Positions 1 through 9,614 are shown, counted from the stretch's first letter. The stretch: DNA of 64,000 nt from an uncultured Lachnospiraceae bacterium (GCA_910585765.1 CAJUES010000002.1:26560-90559), one strand, 5' to 3'. Notes: a model not told the origin generated them from the sequence alone. Translations and numbers: made by a program.

Positions 1-140
1 TGAAGATTTCTGATTGAAGATTTTTGACTGAAGATTTCTGATTGAAGATTTTTGATTGAAGATTTTTGATTGAAGATTTTTGATTGAAGATTTTTGATGG
101 AAGATTTCTGATTGAAGATTTTTGACTGAAGATTTCTGAC
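1..140. repeat. 14-bp tandem repeat tract, ten copies
   Basis: Ten head-to-tail copies of a 14-bp unit, consensus TGAAGATTTYTGAY, run from base 1 and probably continue upstream of the window. Copies differ only at a C/T inside the T-run, at the last base and once at the first base (GGAAG). An AT-rich degenerate extension (TGATAAATT-like) leads up to the next ribosome site. The unit is not a multiple of three and the tract has no coding sense. Confidence 0.9.
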
Positions 141-197
141 TGATAAATTTGATAAATTTTGATAGAAATTCTGATAAAATTTTAAAGGAGGATGAAG

Positions 198-2768
198 ATG
201 AAGTATGTGATCTTAGGCGGCGTGGCGGCGGGAACAAAAGCGGCTGCCAAGCTAAAACGTCTCGACAGGCAGGCAAAGGTGCAGATCTTTACGAAGGGGG
301 CAGACATATCTTATGCCGGCTGCGGACTTCCGTATTACATTGGCGGTGACATCGCCTCGAGAGAGGAACTGATCGTGAATTCGCCGGAGAAGTACGCAGG
401 GCTGACAGGTGCACAGGTGCAGACCGGCTGTGAGGCGATCGGGGTTGAGAGTGGCAGGAAAGCGGTGTCCATCAGGCGCACGGACGGGAGTGTCTTCGAG
501 GAGACATACGACAGGCTGATCATCGCGACGGGGGCGGAGCCCTTCGTTCCCCCGGTGGACGGTGTGGGACTTGCGGGAACGTTCTGCGTGCGAACGCCGG
601 ACGATGCGGTGGCGATCCGCGCGTATGCCAGGGGCAACAAGTGCCGCAGGGCGGTGGTCTGCGGTGCAGGTTTCATAGGACTTGAGGTGGCAGAGAACCT
701 GGCGGCTTTGGACATGGAAGTCACGGTGATCGACGCGGCACCGCAGATCATGCCAAACGCCTTTGATGAGGACATGGCGGGGTATGCAAAGCGCCAGCTC
801 AAGGCGAGCGGCATGCGCGTGCTCACGTCGGTGAGCCTCAGGGGGATCAACGGAAAAGACCATGTGGAGAGTGTCGACACGGACGGCGGCATCCTGCAGG
901 CGGACATGGTGATCCTTGCGATCGGTGTGCGCCCGGCGACGGCATTTTTAAAGGATTCGGGGATCGAGATGTTCAAGGGCACCGTGCTCGTGGACGGGAA
1001 TATGCAGACGAACATTCCGGATATCTACGCCGTCGGAGACTGTGCGATGGTGTGGAATGCGGTCACAGAAAAGCCGCAGTGGTCTGCGATGGGATCGACG
1101 GCGAACCTGTCCGCCCGCGCGATGGCAAAGAAGATGCACGGTCAGGGAATGGGATATGGCGGCTGCCTCGGGACGGGTGTCGTGCGCCTGCTCCCCTCGC
1201 TGAATGGCGGGCGGACCGGTCTCACGCAGGCGCAGGCTGCGGCAGCCGGCATCGATGCGACTTCTGTCGTCTGCGTCCTCGACGACAAGGCGCACTATTA
1301 TCCGGGTGCGTCGTCCTTCATCGTCAAACTGACGGCGGAGACAGAGAGCCGCCGGCTCCTCGGGATCCAGGTGCTCGGCGCAGGTGCGGTTGACAAGATG
1401 GTCGATATTGCCGTGACAGGCATCTGCCAAAATATGAAGCTGGACGATTTCGACACGATGGATTTCGCCTATGCGCCGCCGTTTTCCACGGCGATCCACC
1501 CGTTTGTCACCGCCTGCTACATACTCGAGAACAAGCTCGACGGCGTGCTCGACAGCATGAGCCCGTCCGAGTATGCCTCCGGCGCGGCAAAGGATTACAC
1601 CGTGCTCGACGCGCTCCCTGCCCCGTCGATTCCGAATGCGCGCTGGATCAATTTGTCCAGTGTGACGGAGCCGGTCGAGGGGCTGGACAAAGACGCGAAG
1701 CTGCTCCTTGTCTGTGCAAAAGGCAAGAGAGGGTATTTCCTGCAGAACCGCTTAAAGGCATTGGGATATACGAACACACGCGTCCTCGAGGGCGGCATCA
1801 CGTTCAACGAAGTGCGCGTGCCGCGCAATGGAAAGAAGCTTTCACCGGAGGAGATCAAGCGCGTGAAAGGGCTTGGCTGCCTGCAGGATAAGCGCTACGA
1901 CGATGTTTTCAACGTGCGCGTGATCACGAGAAACGGCAAGATCACGGCGGCAGAACAGAAAAAGATCGCGGAGGCGGCGGAGCGGTTCGGAACAGGAGAG
2001 GTGACGATGACCACGCGCCTGACGCTGGAGATCCAGGGCGTCGCGTATGACAGGATCGACGATCTGCGCGGGTTTTTGTCCGAGGCGGGACTCGAGACAG
2101 GCGGCACAGGCTCCAAAGTCCGCCCGGTCGTCTCCTGCAAGGGAACGACGTGCCAGTACGGACTGATCGACACTTTTGGACTGTCGCAGAGAATGCACGA
2201 TCTGTACTACAAGGGCTACAACGACGTGGCGCTGCCGCACAAGTTCAAGATCGCCGTCGGCGGCTGCCCGAACAACTGTGTGAAACCGGATCTGAATGAC
2301 CTGGGAATCGTGGGGCAGCGCGTGCCGGAGATCGACCTGTCAAAATGCCGCGGCTGCAAGGTATGCCAGGTGGAGAAGGGCTGTCCGGTCCATGTGGCAC
2401 AGGTGGAGGACGGCAGGATCCGCATAGATCCTGAGGCGTGCAACCACTGTGGCAGATGTATCGGCAAATGTCCGTTTGGCGCGGTGAATGAGTCCGCGGC
2501 GGGCTACAGGATCTATATCGGCGGACGCTGGGGCAAGAAAGTGGCGCAGGGACATATGCTCGATAAGATCTTTCTGTCCGAGGAGGAGGTTATCGATATG
2601 GCGGAGCGCGCGATCCTGTTTTTCCGCGACGAGGGGCTTTCGGGAGAACGGTTTGCGGACACGATCGACCGGCTTGGCTTTGCGTATGTGCAGGATAAGC
2701 TGCTCAACAGCAGCATAGACCGCGAACAGGTTTTGAAGAAGACCGTGGTGGGCGGGGCAACCTGCTAG
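198..2768 (+). CDS. FAD-dependent CoA-disulfide reductase / rhodanese / siroheme sulfite reductase / ferredoxin fusion
   Basis: A multidomain redox enzyme of 856 residues, probably reducing disulfide, persulfide or sulfite sulfur with NAD(P)H in the cytoplasm. Residues 1-450 are a pyridine-nucleotide-disulfide oxidoreductase of the CoA-disulfide reductase type: N-terminal GGVAAG dinucleotide fold, AGCGLPYY with redox Cys about 42, second GAGFIGLEVAE fold, VGDCA FAD motif. Residues about 480-545 are a rhodanese domain with CAKGKRG (Cys 506). Residues about 555-715 are a nitrite/sulfite reductase half with CKGTTC and GGCPNNC, the siroheme-4Fe4S cysteines (about 647, 652, 690, 694). A two-cluster ferredoxin follows (CRGCKVC, CNHCGRC). 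AGGAGG at 186-191 abuts an ATG at 192, so the ATG at 198 with a 6-base gap is the better start. Domains are clear; the exact substrate is inferred. Confidence 0.88.
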   Translation: MKYVILGGVAAGTKAAAKLKRLDRQAKVQIFTKGADISYAGCGLPYYIGGDIASREELIVNSPEKYAGLTGAQVQTGCEAIGVESGRKAVSIRRTDGSVFEETYDRLIIATGAEPFVPPVDGVGLAGTFCVRTPDDAVAIRAYARGNKCRRAVVCGAGFIGLEVAENLAALDMEVTVIDAAPQIMPNAFDEDMAGYAKRQLKASGMRVLTSVSLRGINGKDHVESVDTDGGILQADMVILAIGVRPATAFLKDSGIEMFKGTVLVDGNMQTNIPDIYAVGDCAMVWNAVTEKPQWSAMGSTANLSARAMAKKMHGQGMGYGGCLGTGVVRLLPSLNGGRTGLTQAQAAAAGIDATSVVCVLDDKAHYYPGASSFIVKLTAETESRRLLGIQVLGAGAVDKMVDIAVTGICQNMKLDDFDTMDFAYAPPFSTAIHPFVTACYILENKLDGVLDSMSPSEYASGAAKDYTVLDALPAPSIPNARWINLSSVTEPVEGLDKDAKLLLVCAKGKRGYFLQNRLKALGYTNTRVLEGGITFNEVRVPRNGKKLSPEEIKRVKGLGCLQDKRYDDVFNVRVITRNGKITAAEQKKIAEAAERFGTGEVTMTTRLTLEIQGVAYDRIDDLRGFLSEAGLETGGTGSKVRPVVSCKGTTCQYGLIDTFGLSQRMHDLYYKGYNDVALPHKFKIAVGGCPNNCVKPDLNDLGIVGQRVPEIDLSKCRGCKVCQVEKGCPVHVAQVEDGRIRIDPEACNHCGRCIGKCPFGAVNESAAGYRIYIGGRWGKKVAQGHMLDKIFLSEEEVIDMAERAILFFRDEGLSGERFADTIDRLGFAYVQDKLLNSSIDREQVLKKTVVGGATC

Positions 2769-2858
2769 AGCGTGCATGATCCGGGGCTGTTTTGCAGTGT
2801 GGTTCATATAATATAGAGCATATAAATATAGCAAGAGTAAAACAGGAGGTAGAAAGAA

Positions 2859-4100
2859 ATGGAGAAGAAACGCAACATTATCGTAGGACAGTCGGGCGGT
2901 CCGACATCTGTGATCAATTCCAGTCTGGCTGGCGTGTACAAGACGGCAAAGGAGAGAGGATTCCACAAGGTGTATGGTATGCTGCACGGCATCCAGGGAT
3001 TTTTGGATGAGCAGTATGTGGATCTGTCCACGCAGATCCATTCCGACATGGATATCGAACTCTTGAAGCGCACACCGTCGGCATTTCTGGGTTCCTGCCG
3101 CTACAAGCTGCCGGAGATCCACGAAAATCTGGAAATATACGAGAAGATCTTTCAGATACTGGATAAGCTGGACATTGAGACGTTCATCTACATTGGCGGA
3201 AACGACTCCATGGACACGATCAAGAAACTTTCCGACTATGCGATCATAAAAGGCCACTCGCAGAAGTTTTTGGGCGTGCCAAAGACGATCGACAACGACC
3301 TCGCGCTCACCGATCACACACCCGGTTTCGGAAGTGCGGCAAAGTATATCGCAGCATCCACAAAAGAGGTGATCCGCGATGCCCTGGGACTTACATACCA
3401 CAAGGATATGATTACGGTCATCGAGGTGATGGGGCGCAACGCGGGCTGGCTTACAGGGGCGACGGCGCTTGCGAGGACGGAGGAGTGCGAGGGTCCTGAT
3501 CTGATCTATCTCCCGGAAATCCCGTTTGATATTGACAAATTCCTGAAAAAAGTGCAGGAGCTGTTGAAAAAGAAGGAGTCTGTCGTCATAGCAGTGTCCG
3601 AGGGGATCAAGCTTGCTGACGGCAGGTATGTCTGTGAACTGTCGGGCGGAGCCGACTATGTGGATGCGTTCGGGCACAGGCAGCTGCAGGGAACTGCCGC
3701 GTATCTGGCTGGGTTCCTGGGTGCGGAGATCGGCTGCAAGACGCGCAGTATCGAGTTCTCCACACTGCAGAGAAGTGCGTCCCACATGGCATCGCGCGTC
3801 GATGTGGACGAGGCGTTTATGGTGGGAGGCGCTGCGGTCAAGGCGGCGGACGAGGGCGACACAGGCAAGATGGTAGTCATCGACCGCGTGTCGGATGACC
3901 CGTACATGAGTGCTGCCGGCATCTACGACGTGCACCGCATCGCAAACAATGAGAAACTGGTGCCGAGAAACTGGGTGAACAAAGAGGGGAACTATGTGAC
4001 GGACGAGTTTGTCAACTATATAGAACCGCTGATCCGGGGAGATTACCAGCCATTCATGGTCAACGGTCTGCCGCAGCACCTGGTACTGCGCATAAAATAG
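2859..4100 (+). CDS. pfp: Diphosphate-dependent phosphofructokinase
   Basis: A 413-residue phosphofructokinase-family enzyme acting on fructose 6-phosphate in glycolysis. It starts with the phosphate-binding loop GQSGGPTSVIN (10-20). GGNDSMDT (113-120) carries Asp where ATP-dependent enzymes have Gly, and PKTIDND (141-147) carries the Lys typical of PPi users. Both point to pyrophosphate as phosphoryl donor and to a reversible reaction; this follows from family knowledge, not from a test. MGRNAGW, part of the substrate site, is present. AGGAGG precedes the ATG by about ten bases. A strong terminator follows, so the gene is probably monocistronic. Confidence 0.92.
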   Translation: MEKKRNIIVGQSGGPTSVINSSLAGVYKTAKERGFHKVYGMLHGIQGFLDEQYVDLSTQIHSDMDIELLKRTPSAFLGSCRYKLPEIHENLEIYEKIFQILDKLDIETFIYIGGNDSMDTIKKLSDYAIIKGHSQKFLGVPKTIDNDLALTDHTPGFGSAAKYIAASTKEVIRDALGLTYHKDMITVIEVMGRNAGWLTGATALARTEECEGPDLIYLPEIPFDIDKFLKKVQELLKKKESVVIAVSEGIKLADGRYVCELSGGADYVDAFGHRQLQGTAAYLAGFLGAEIGCKTRSIEFSTLQRSASHMASRVDVDEAFMVGGAAVKAADEGDTGKMVVIDRVSDDPYMSAAGIYDVHRIANNEKLVPRNWVNKEGNYVTDEFVNYIEPLIRGDYQPFMVNGLPQHLVLRIK

Positions 4101-4135
4101 CGACAAAGAAGATCAACGAAATACAGTGACCGGAG

Positions 4136-4176
4136 GGCGTATGAAATGGGATCGTTTCATTTCATGCGCCTTTTTT
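4136..4176 (+). terminator. Terminator of pfp
   Basis: A 13-bp stem (GGCGTATGAAATG at 4136-4148 with CATTTCATGCGCC at 4158-4170, one G-T pair) is followed by six T residues. It ends the pfp transcript before the sensor kinase promoter. Confidence 0.9.
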
Positions 4177-4270
4177 GTGAAACCGCAGTGAGGGTGGTTT
4201 TCGTACAGGGAATATGCGGATCGCTGCCGTATGCTGACCTGCAAGAATCGCAACAAGGTCACGAGAATGA

Positions 4271-4299
4271 TTGACGCGTGAAAATACTGGTAGTATAAT
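4271..4299 (+). promoter_or_regulatory. Sigma-A promoter of the hybrid sensor kinase
   Basis: TTGACG at 4271-4276 and TATAAT at 4294-4299 with a 17-bp spacer. It lies about 80 bp before the kinase start and after the pfp terminator. Confidence 0.8.
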
Positions 4300-4379
4300 A
4301 ATCTAAACAAATGATATCAACTGACGGCAAAGAAGTTCGTGACGGGGGAAGATTCGCAGGTACGGAGGGGAGATTCTTA

Positions 4380-7300
4380 ATGAAAAAGAGGAAAAGATCG
4401 ATACAGGAAGTGATTGGCGTCGCTTTGCTTTTGGCTGCGATGATTGGTCTGTTCCAGTGGTACACCACAAAGAACAGCATACAGATAGAGGAGCGCAACA
4501 AAAATTACGCGTCGGACTCGGCGCGTCAGACCATGACGCGGATCAACGAGAAGATGAACAATGCCCTGGAGCTGATCAATACATATGCGCACTTTGCCAG
4601 TGAAGGGCTGAAGGAACCTGCCATCAGTGGACAGACGCTGAGGGAGATCGAGCATAACGCCCTGTTTGACGCGGTGCTGTTCACAGATGACGCAGGCACG
4701 AACCACACCTCAGACGGACGGACTTCGGATGCCTCTGACCGCGATTTTTATAAGAACGGCATGCACGGCGAGAGCGGCATTGCCGTGATACTGGATTCCT
4801 ATTTTTTTAATGAGACGATGGTGAGTTTCTATGCGCCGCTGCGCTACAAGGGGGAAGTTATCGGTGTGCTCAGGGGGTCCTACCTGGCGGAGGAGTACCT
4901 CAAGGATATGCTGGCGACCACCTATTTTGGCGAGGCGGCGGACGTGTACTTGTGCATGCCAAACGGAAAGGCGATCGCAAGTTCCAACGGCAATATATAT
5001 GAGGAGAATCTGATCAGCACACTGGTGAAGGACGGGGTGATCGACAGCGGTACGGCAGACGAGGTGAATGGGATCTTTGAACATGGCGGGGAGGGGACTT
5101 TTGTCTGCGCTTCCGGCAGCAAGACCGATAATATCTGCGTTATGCATCTTCCGGACAATGATTTTGTCCTCGTGCAGACTTTCCCGAAGAATGTCACACA
5201 GCGCATGATAAGGGATGAGAATATCGTGGGCATCCAGCTCGAAGTGATGCTGATCGGACTGTTTGTCATCTACATCATCATCCTTCTGATCCGCGCGGGA
5301 AAAGAGAAGAAAAGGCTGGAGAACGAGAACCGGGAGATGGGGTATATTATCAATGGTGTCACCACCCTGTTTTCGCGGTTTGCCATGGTTGACTTCGCGG
5401 CGGGCACCTATCAGTATCTGGCAGGGACGAGACCCGAGGATGGCGGTTTTGCGCTCAAAGGCGTGTACCAGGAGCTGGTGGATCATCTGTGTTCGGTGCT
5501 GATAGACGAGCGCGAGCGCGCGGAGCTGGCGGAGTATCTGGATAAGGAAGCCCTGATCGAGACGCTTGCGGAGCACAATGATGCGCGTTTTGAGTGCCAT
5601 GTGATACAGAACGGGAGGCCGGAGTGGGAGCACATCAACATTGTCTGCCTGGAGCGAAGAGAGGGAAAGGCAGAAAAGCTTTTGCTGATCAGACAAAATA
5701 TCACGGAAGTGAAGGAGAAAGAGCTGCATATCCAGGCAAAAATAGCTGTCGCAAACCGCAAGGAGCGACAGTATCAGATCGCGATCACATCCAGTGCCAT
5801 CTGTACCTTTGAGTTCAATCTGACGCGGGACCGTGTCGAGCGGGATATCCTGCGCGGGCTGGGCGGCGGGCAGGTGTCGCTGCTGCAGAGGGTCGGACTG
5901 AGTGCTCCCTGTACCATATCCGAGTGGTTCAGGCTCTGGGAAAAATTTGTCTTGAGCGATTCGCTCGAGGAGTACAGAAAGGTTGTAAATGCGGCGTATC
6001 TTGAAAGCTGCTTTGATCAGGGCGAGTCGGAAGTGAGTGTGGAGTACTGGTGCCGGGACAGCCTGGACCAGGAGATCTGCATCCGCCAGTCCTTTCTCAT
6101 GACCAGGGACGATGAGACACAGGATATCATGGTGATGGTCGTGATGAAGGAGATCACAGAGAGTGTCCGAAAGCAGAAAGAGCAGACGCAGGCGCTGCAG
6201 GATGCGCTGATGCAGGCACAGCACGCGAACAGGGCAAAGACGACATTCCTCTCCAACATGTCGCACGATATCCGCACGCCGATGAATGCGATCATCGGTT
6301 TTGCGACGATCGCTGCCAGCCATATAGACAACAAAGACCAGGTGAAGGACTGCCTGCAGAAAGTGCTCTCGTCGAGCAACCATCTGCTCAGCCTGATCAA
6401 CGATATCCTTGACATGAGCAGGATCGAGAGCGGCAAGGTGCAGATCAAGGAACAGGAATGCAATATTTCCGAGCTGATGCACAACCTGGTCAACATCATC
6501 CAGCCGCAGGTGAAGGCGAAACAGCTGGAGCTTTTTATCGATACGTTTGAGATCGTCAATGAGGATGTCATCGCGGACTCGCTGAAGATGAACCAGGTGT
6601 TCATCAACCTGCTGAGCAACGCCGTGAAATATACACCGGCGGGAGGGACTATCACATTCCGCATCATGCAGAAGACGACGTTCCGCCACGGGTACGGGGA
6701 TTATATCTTTATCATCAAGGACAACGGCATCGGCATGTCGCAGGAGTTTGTGGAGCATATCTTTGAGCCGTTTGAGCGCGAGTCGACGGTCACGCAGTCC
6801 GGCATCCAGGGAACAGGGCTTGGCATGGCGATCACGAGGAACATTGTTGAGATGATGAACGGCACGATCACAGTGGAGAGCGAGATCGGAAAGGGAAGTA
6901 CCTTCACCGTGGAGCTGGGCTTGAAGCTGCAGGATATCGAGAAGAATGCGGAGCAGATCAAGGAGCTGCACGGACTCCGGTCGCTTGTCGTGGACGATGA
7001 TTTCCACGTGTGCGACAGTGTGAGCAAGATGCTCAAGAAGATCGGACTGCGGTCTGAGTGGACGACTTCGGGAAGGGAAGCCGCATACCGCGCCCAGATG
7101 GCGTACGAGGAAGGGGACGCATACCACACCTACATCATAGACTGGCAGATGCCGGAACTCAGCGGTGTGGAGACAGCGAGAAGGATCCGCAGTGTCGCCG
7201 GCAGCGATGCGCCGATCATTATCCTGACGGCGTACGACTGGTCTGACATTGAGGATGAGGCCAAGGCGGCAGGTGTCACCGCATTCTGTGCGAAACCGCT

Positions 7301-7772
7301 CTTCATGTCCGATCTGAAGTCGGCGCTGCTCGCAGCAAACAACATGTCGGACAAAGAGGACGAGGCAGCAGTATGGACTTTGGAGGATTTTGGCGGAAAG
7401 CGCGTCCTGCTGGTCGAGGACATTGAATTGAACCGTGAGATCGCGGAGGTGATCCTGGAGGAGGCGGGATTCGTCGTCGAGTCGGCGCCGGACGGAACAG
7501 ATGCCGTCGCGATGGTGGAGCAGTCGGAGGAATACTATTACGATGCGGTCCTGATGGATGTGCAGATGCCGATCATGAACGGCTACGAGGCGACCAGAAC
7601 GATTCGGAGTATGCCGAGAAAGGATGTCAAGGATCTGCCGATCATCGCCATGACAGCCAATGCGCTGGAGGAGGATAAGGAGGCGGCGTTGAAGAACGGC
7701 ATGAACGCGCACATCTCCAAGCCGCTCGATATGGACATCTTCATATCCGTGCTCAAGCAGTTTGTGAAGTGA
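4380..7772 (+). CDS. Hybrid sensor histidine kinase with Cache sensor and two receiver domains
   Basis: A membrane sensor kinase of 1130 residues. An N-terminal membrane helix (about 12-30) and a second one (about 283-305) bracket an extracellular region that looks like a double Cache ligand sensor. A PAS-like cytoplasmic region follows, then a HisKA box SNMSHDIRTPMN with phospho-acceptor His about 629, an ATPase domain with N, G1 (DNGIGM) and G2 (GTGLGM) boxes, a degenerate-looking first receiver (Asp about 921 in IIDWQMPE) and a second receiver (Asp about 1060 in LMDVQMP). No output domain is fused, so it must pass phosphate on or act through partners; the lone receiver at 11108 is one candidate (inference). 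GGAGGGG nine bases before 4380 sets the start; the reading frame is open further upstream. Confidence 0.9.
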   Translation: MKKRKRSIQEVIGVALLLAAMIGLFQWYTTKNSIQIEERNKNYASDSARQTMTRINEKMNNALELINTYAHFASEGLKEPAISGQTLREIEHNALFDAVLFTDDAGTNHTSDGRTSDASDRDFYKNGMHGESGIAVILDSYFFNETMVSFYAPLRYKGEVIGVLRGSYLAEEYLKDMLATTYFGEAADVYLCMPNGKAIASSNGNIYEENLISTLVKDGVIDSGTADEVNGIFEHGGEGTFVCASGSKTDNICVMHLPDNDFVLVQTFPKNVTQRMIRDENIVGIQLEVMLIGLFVIYIIILLIRAGKEKKRLENENREMGYIINGVTTLFSRFAMVDFAAGTYQYLAGTRPEDGGFALKGVYQELVDHLCSVLIDERERAELAEYLDKEALIETLAEHNDARFECHVIQNGRPEWEHINIVCLERREGKAEKLLLIRQNITEVKEKELHIQAKIAVANRKERQYQIAITSSAICTFEFNLTRDRVERDILRGLGGGQVSLLQRVGLSAPCTISEWFRLWEKFVLSDSLEEYRKVVNAAYLESCFDQGESEVSVEYWCRDSLDQEICIRQSFLMTRDDETQDIMVMVVMKEITESVRKQKEQTQALQDALMQAQHANRAKTTFLSNMSHDIRTPMNAIIGFATIAASHIDNKDQVKDCLQKVLSSSNHLLSLINDILDMSRIESGKVQIKEQECNISELMHNLVNIIQPQVKAKQLELFIDTFEIVNEDVIADSLKMNQVFINLLSNAVKYTPAGGTITFRIMQKTTFRHGYGDYIFIIKDNGIGMSQEFVEHIFEPFERESTVTQSGIQGTGLGMAITRNIVEMMNGTITVESEIGKGSTFTVELGLKLQDIEKNAEQIKELHGLRSLVVDDDFHVCDSVSKMLKKIGLRSEWTTSGREAAYRAQMAYEEGDAYHTYIIDWQMPELSGVETARRIRSVAGSDAPIIILTAYDWSDIEDEAKAAGVTAFCAKPLFMSDLKSALLAANNMSDKEDEAAVWTLEDFGGKRVLLVEDIELNREIAEVILEEAGFVVESAPDGTDAVAMVEQSEEYYYDAVLMDVQMPIMNGYEATRTIRSMPRKDVKDLPIIAMTANALEEDKEAALKNGMNAHISKPLDMDIFISVLKQFVK

Positions 7773-7839
7773 GACAGGGTTTTTATATACTTAAAGCCTT
7801 TGTATGGCGCTGCTGTCATGGGGGATTTAGTGTCAACTT

Positions 7840-7881
7840 TATACCACAAGTATAATGACAGATCATTTGACTTGTGGTATA
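7840..7881. promoter_or_regulatory. Perfect 12-bp inverted repeat, operator-like
   Basis: TATACCACAAGT (7840-7851) and ACTTGTGGTATA (7870-7881) are exact reverse complements with an 18-base spacer. TATAAT occurs at 7851-7856 and TTGACT at 7868-7873, so the dyad overlaps promoter-like sequence. There is no T-run, so a terminator is unlikely. The TTGTGG half site resembles GntR-type operators, which is only an impression. Confidence 0.55.
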
Positions 7882-7944
7882 GTTATATCATAAAGAAAAG
7901 AAGGCGCATTTTTCAATACATGAGACGCCGGAGAGGGAGCAGCG

Positions 7945-8109
7945 ATGAACAGGACATTTGCGATTGATTTAAACAGATATTCAAATAGTACAGGATTTGA
8001 ACAGGCGCTGGATGCAAAACAGAGTCTATGTTTGATGTACCCGAAAAAGCTTTCATATAAGAGAAGAGATCGCTGGTTGGAATGTTCTGATGTGGGATCC
8101 GCGTGCTGA
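7945..8109 (+). CDS. Possible small protein, unknown
   Basis: A 54-codon frame starting MNRTFAIDLNRYSN and ending DVGSAC, with a weak purine-rich ribosome site (GAGAGGGAG) before it. It lies just after the inverted repeat, so it could be the gene which that site controls. There is no recognisable domain, membrane segment or signal. It may equally be chance. Confidence 0.25.
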   Translation: MNRTFAIDLNRYSNSTGFEQALDAKQSLCLMYPKKLSYKRRDRWLECSDVGSAC

Positions 8110-8396
8110 GTCATGCGGCAGCAAGGGCATGAAATATCATATTTGTGGTTGTCACCGCTTATCTTGTATGGAGGGTTTTTACAAGGTAGGCGGTTTTTCT
8201 TTGTGCGCACAGGTACCTGGAGGATGTATGCCGGTTATCAGGGACGTGTACATGAGCGGGGGAGAAGGTCTGTTTTTTGTCCGATTGTGTACAATGCACA
8301 TGCAGGATGAAATATACAGAAAATAGACAGTAAAAAGCAGTTAAAATAAGAAGTTATAAAACAGTAAAATGAAGCGATAGAAAGGATGCGGGAACG

Positions 8397-9614
8397 ATGT
8401 TGGAGAACGACGTATTGGAGATTAAGGGAAAAGTGAACACGGCGCTGTGTTATGCGAAGGTCGTGGAGGACGAGGCGGTCGAACAGATCCGCAAGATGTG
8501 CGATTGCGAGTGCACGCAGGGGAGCCGGATCCGCATCATGCCGGATGTCCATGCGGGCAAGGGCTGTACGATCGGAACGACGATGACGATCACGGATAAG
8601 GCGGTGCCGAATGTGGTCGGCGTGGATATCGGATGCGGTATGTACACGGTGAACCTTGGCAGAGGGGATATTGATTTTGAGAAAATGGACGCGGCGGCAC
8701 ACTTTGTCCCTTCGGGCAAGCATGTGTGGGAGGGGAGACAGGAGCGGTTTGATCTGCTGCAGCTGCGCTGCTACCGGAGTCTGAAAGATGCGAAGCGTCT
8801 GGAGCGCAGCATCGGAACGCTGGGCGGCGGAAATCATTTTATCGAGGTGGATATGGCACAGGACGGGACGAAGTACCTTGTGATCCACTCCGGCAGCAGG
8901 AATCTCGGAAAGCAGGTGGCAGATATTTACCAGCACCTCGCGGTCGAACTGCACAGCGGCAAGGAGGAGTATTTTAAGCAAAGGGAGGCGCTGATCACAG
9001 CGTACAAGGCGGCGGGACGCAGAGAGGAGATCCAGGCGGCATTGAAGGATCTCAAGTGGGAGCGCCGCGACTGTCTGATTCCGGAGGATCTGTGCTATCT
9101 CTACGGGACCTATCTCGAGGATTATCTGCACGATGTGGAGATCTGCCAGCAGTTTGCGAGACGAAACCGGGAGAAGATGGCAGAGGTGATCCTGGAGCGA
9201 ACAGGTATGACAGGCTCGGATGCATTTCATACCATTCACAATTATATCGACACGGAGGAGATGATTCTGCGAAAGGGTGCAATCGCAGCCCACGAGGGCG
9301 AGAAAGTGCTGATCCCGATCAACATGAGGGACGGGAGCGTGCTTGCGGTCGGCAGGGGCAATCCGGAGTGGAACTATTCCGCGCCGCACGGGGCCGGGCG
9401 CCTGATGTCGCGCACCAGGGCAAAGGAAAATCTGTCGCTGGACGACTACAGGAAAACGATGGAGGGTATTTACACGACCTGTGTCAACGCGGCGACTCTC
9501 GATGAGGCGCCGATGGCGTATAAGTCCCTGGCGGATATCATCGATGTCATCAGGGAATCAGTGGATGTCATCGATATCATGAAACCGATCTATAATTTTA
9601 AGGCGTCTGACTAG
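8397..9614 (+). CDS. rtcB: RtcB-family RNA ligase
   Basis: A 405-residue RNA ligase of the RtcB family, joining 2',3'-cyclic phosphate (or 3'-phosphate) ends to 5'-hydroxyl RNA ends with GTP and Mn2+. Family motifs are all present: DVHAGKG (50-56), GVDIGCGM (75-82) with the metal Asp/Cys, GGGNHF (143-148), HSGSRNLG, and APHGAGRLMSR near residue 330 with the His that is guanylylated in characterised members. No archease gene is adjacent. The window gives no clue to its RNA target; bacterial RtcB is usually tied to RNA repair. The start has no strong ribosome site but matches the family N-terminus. Confidence 0.93.
   Translation: MLENDVLEIKGKVNTALCYAKVVEDEAVEQIRKMCDCECTQGSRIRIMPDVHAGKGCTIGTTMTITDKAVPNVVGVDIGCGMYTVNLGRGDIDFEKMDAAAHFVPSGKHVWEGRQERFDLLQLRCYRSLKDAKRLERSIGTLGGGNHFIEVDMAQDGTKYLVIHSGSRNLGKQVADIYQHLAVELHSGKEEYFKQREALITAYKAAGRREEIQAALKDLKWERRDCLIPEDLCYLYGTYLEDYLHDVEICQQFARRNREKMAEVILERTGMTGSDAFHTIHNYIDTEEMILRKGAIAAHEGEKVLIPINMRDGSVLAVGRGNPEWNYSAPHGAGRLMSRTRAKENLSLDDYRKTMEGIYTTCVNAATLDEAPMAYKSLADIIDVIRESVDVIDIMKPIYNFKASD

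Larger units (their letters stand above)
7773..8396. other. Long gap with a 12-bp dyad and a doubtful short ORF
   Basis: No convincing long gene lies here. A perfect inverted repeat at 7840-7881 and a possible 54-codon ORF at 7945-8109 are listed separately. The rest is AT-rich and probably the rtcB leader. Longer open frames on both strands lack ribosome sites and credible protein sequence. Confidence 0.5.

Noticed and set aside
1..140. CRISPR array
   Set aside because: Units are 14 bp, contiguous and lack spacers.
2340..4106. 588-codon minus-strand open frame
   Set aside because: It runs antisense through pfp and the end of the sulfur fusion, has no domain and is His/Arg/Leu-rich in the manner of a reverse-frame shadow.
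4710..7712. 1000-codon minus-strand open frame
   Set aside because: It lies antisense to the hybrid kinase whose domains are unmistakable; sequence is low in sense and no ribosome site is present.
8090..8326. 78-codon plus-strand frame before rtcB
   Set aside because: No ribosome site, Cys/Gly/Met-rich chance-like sequence and overlap with leader DNA.
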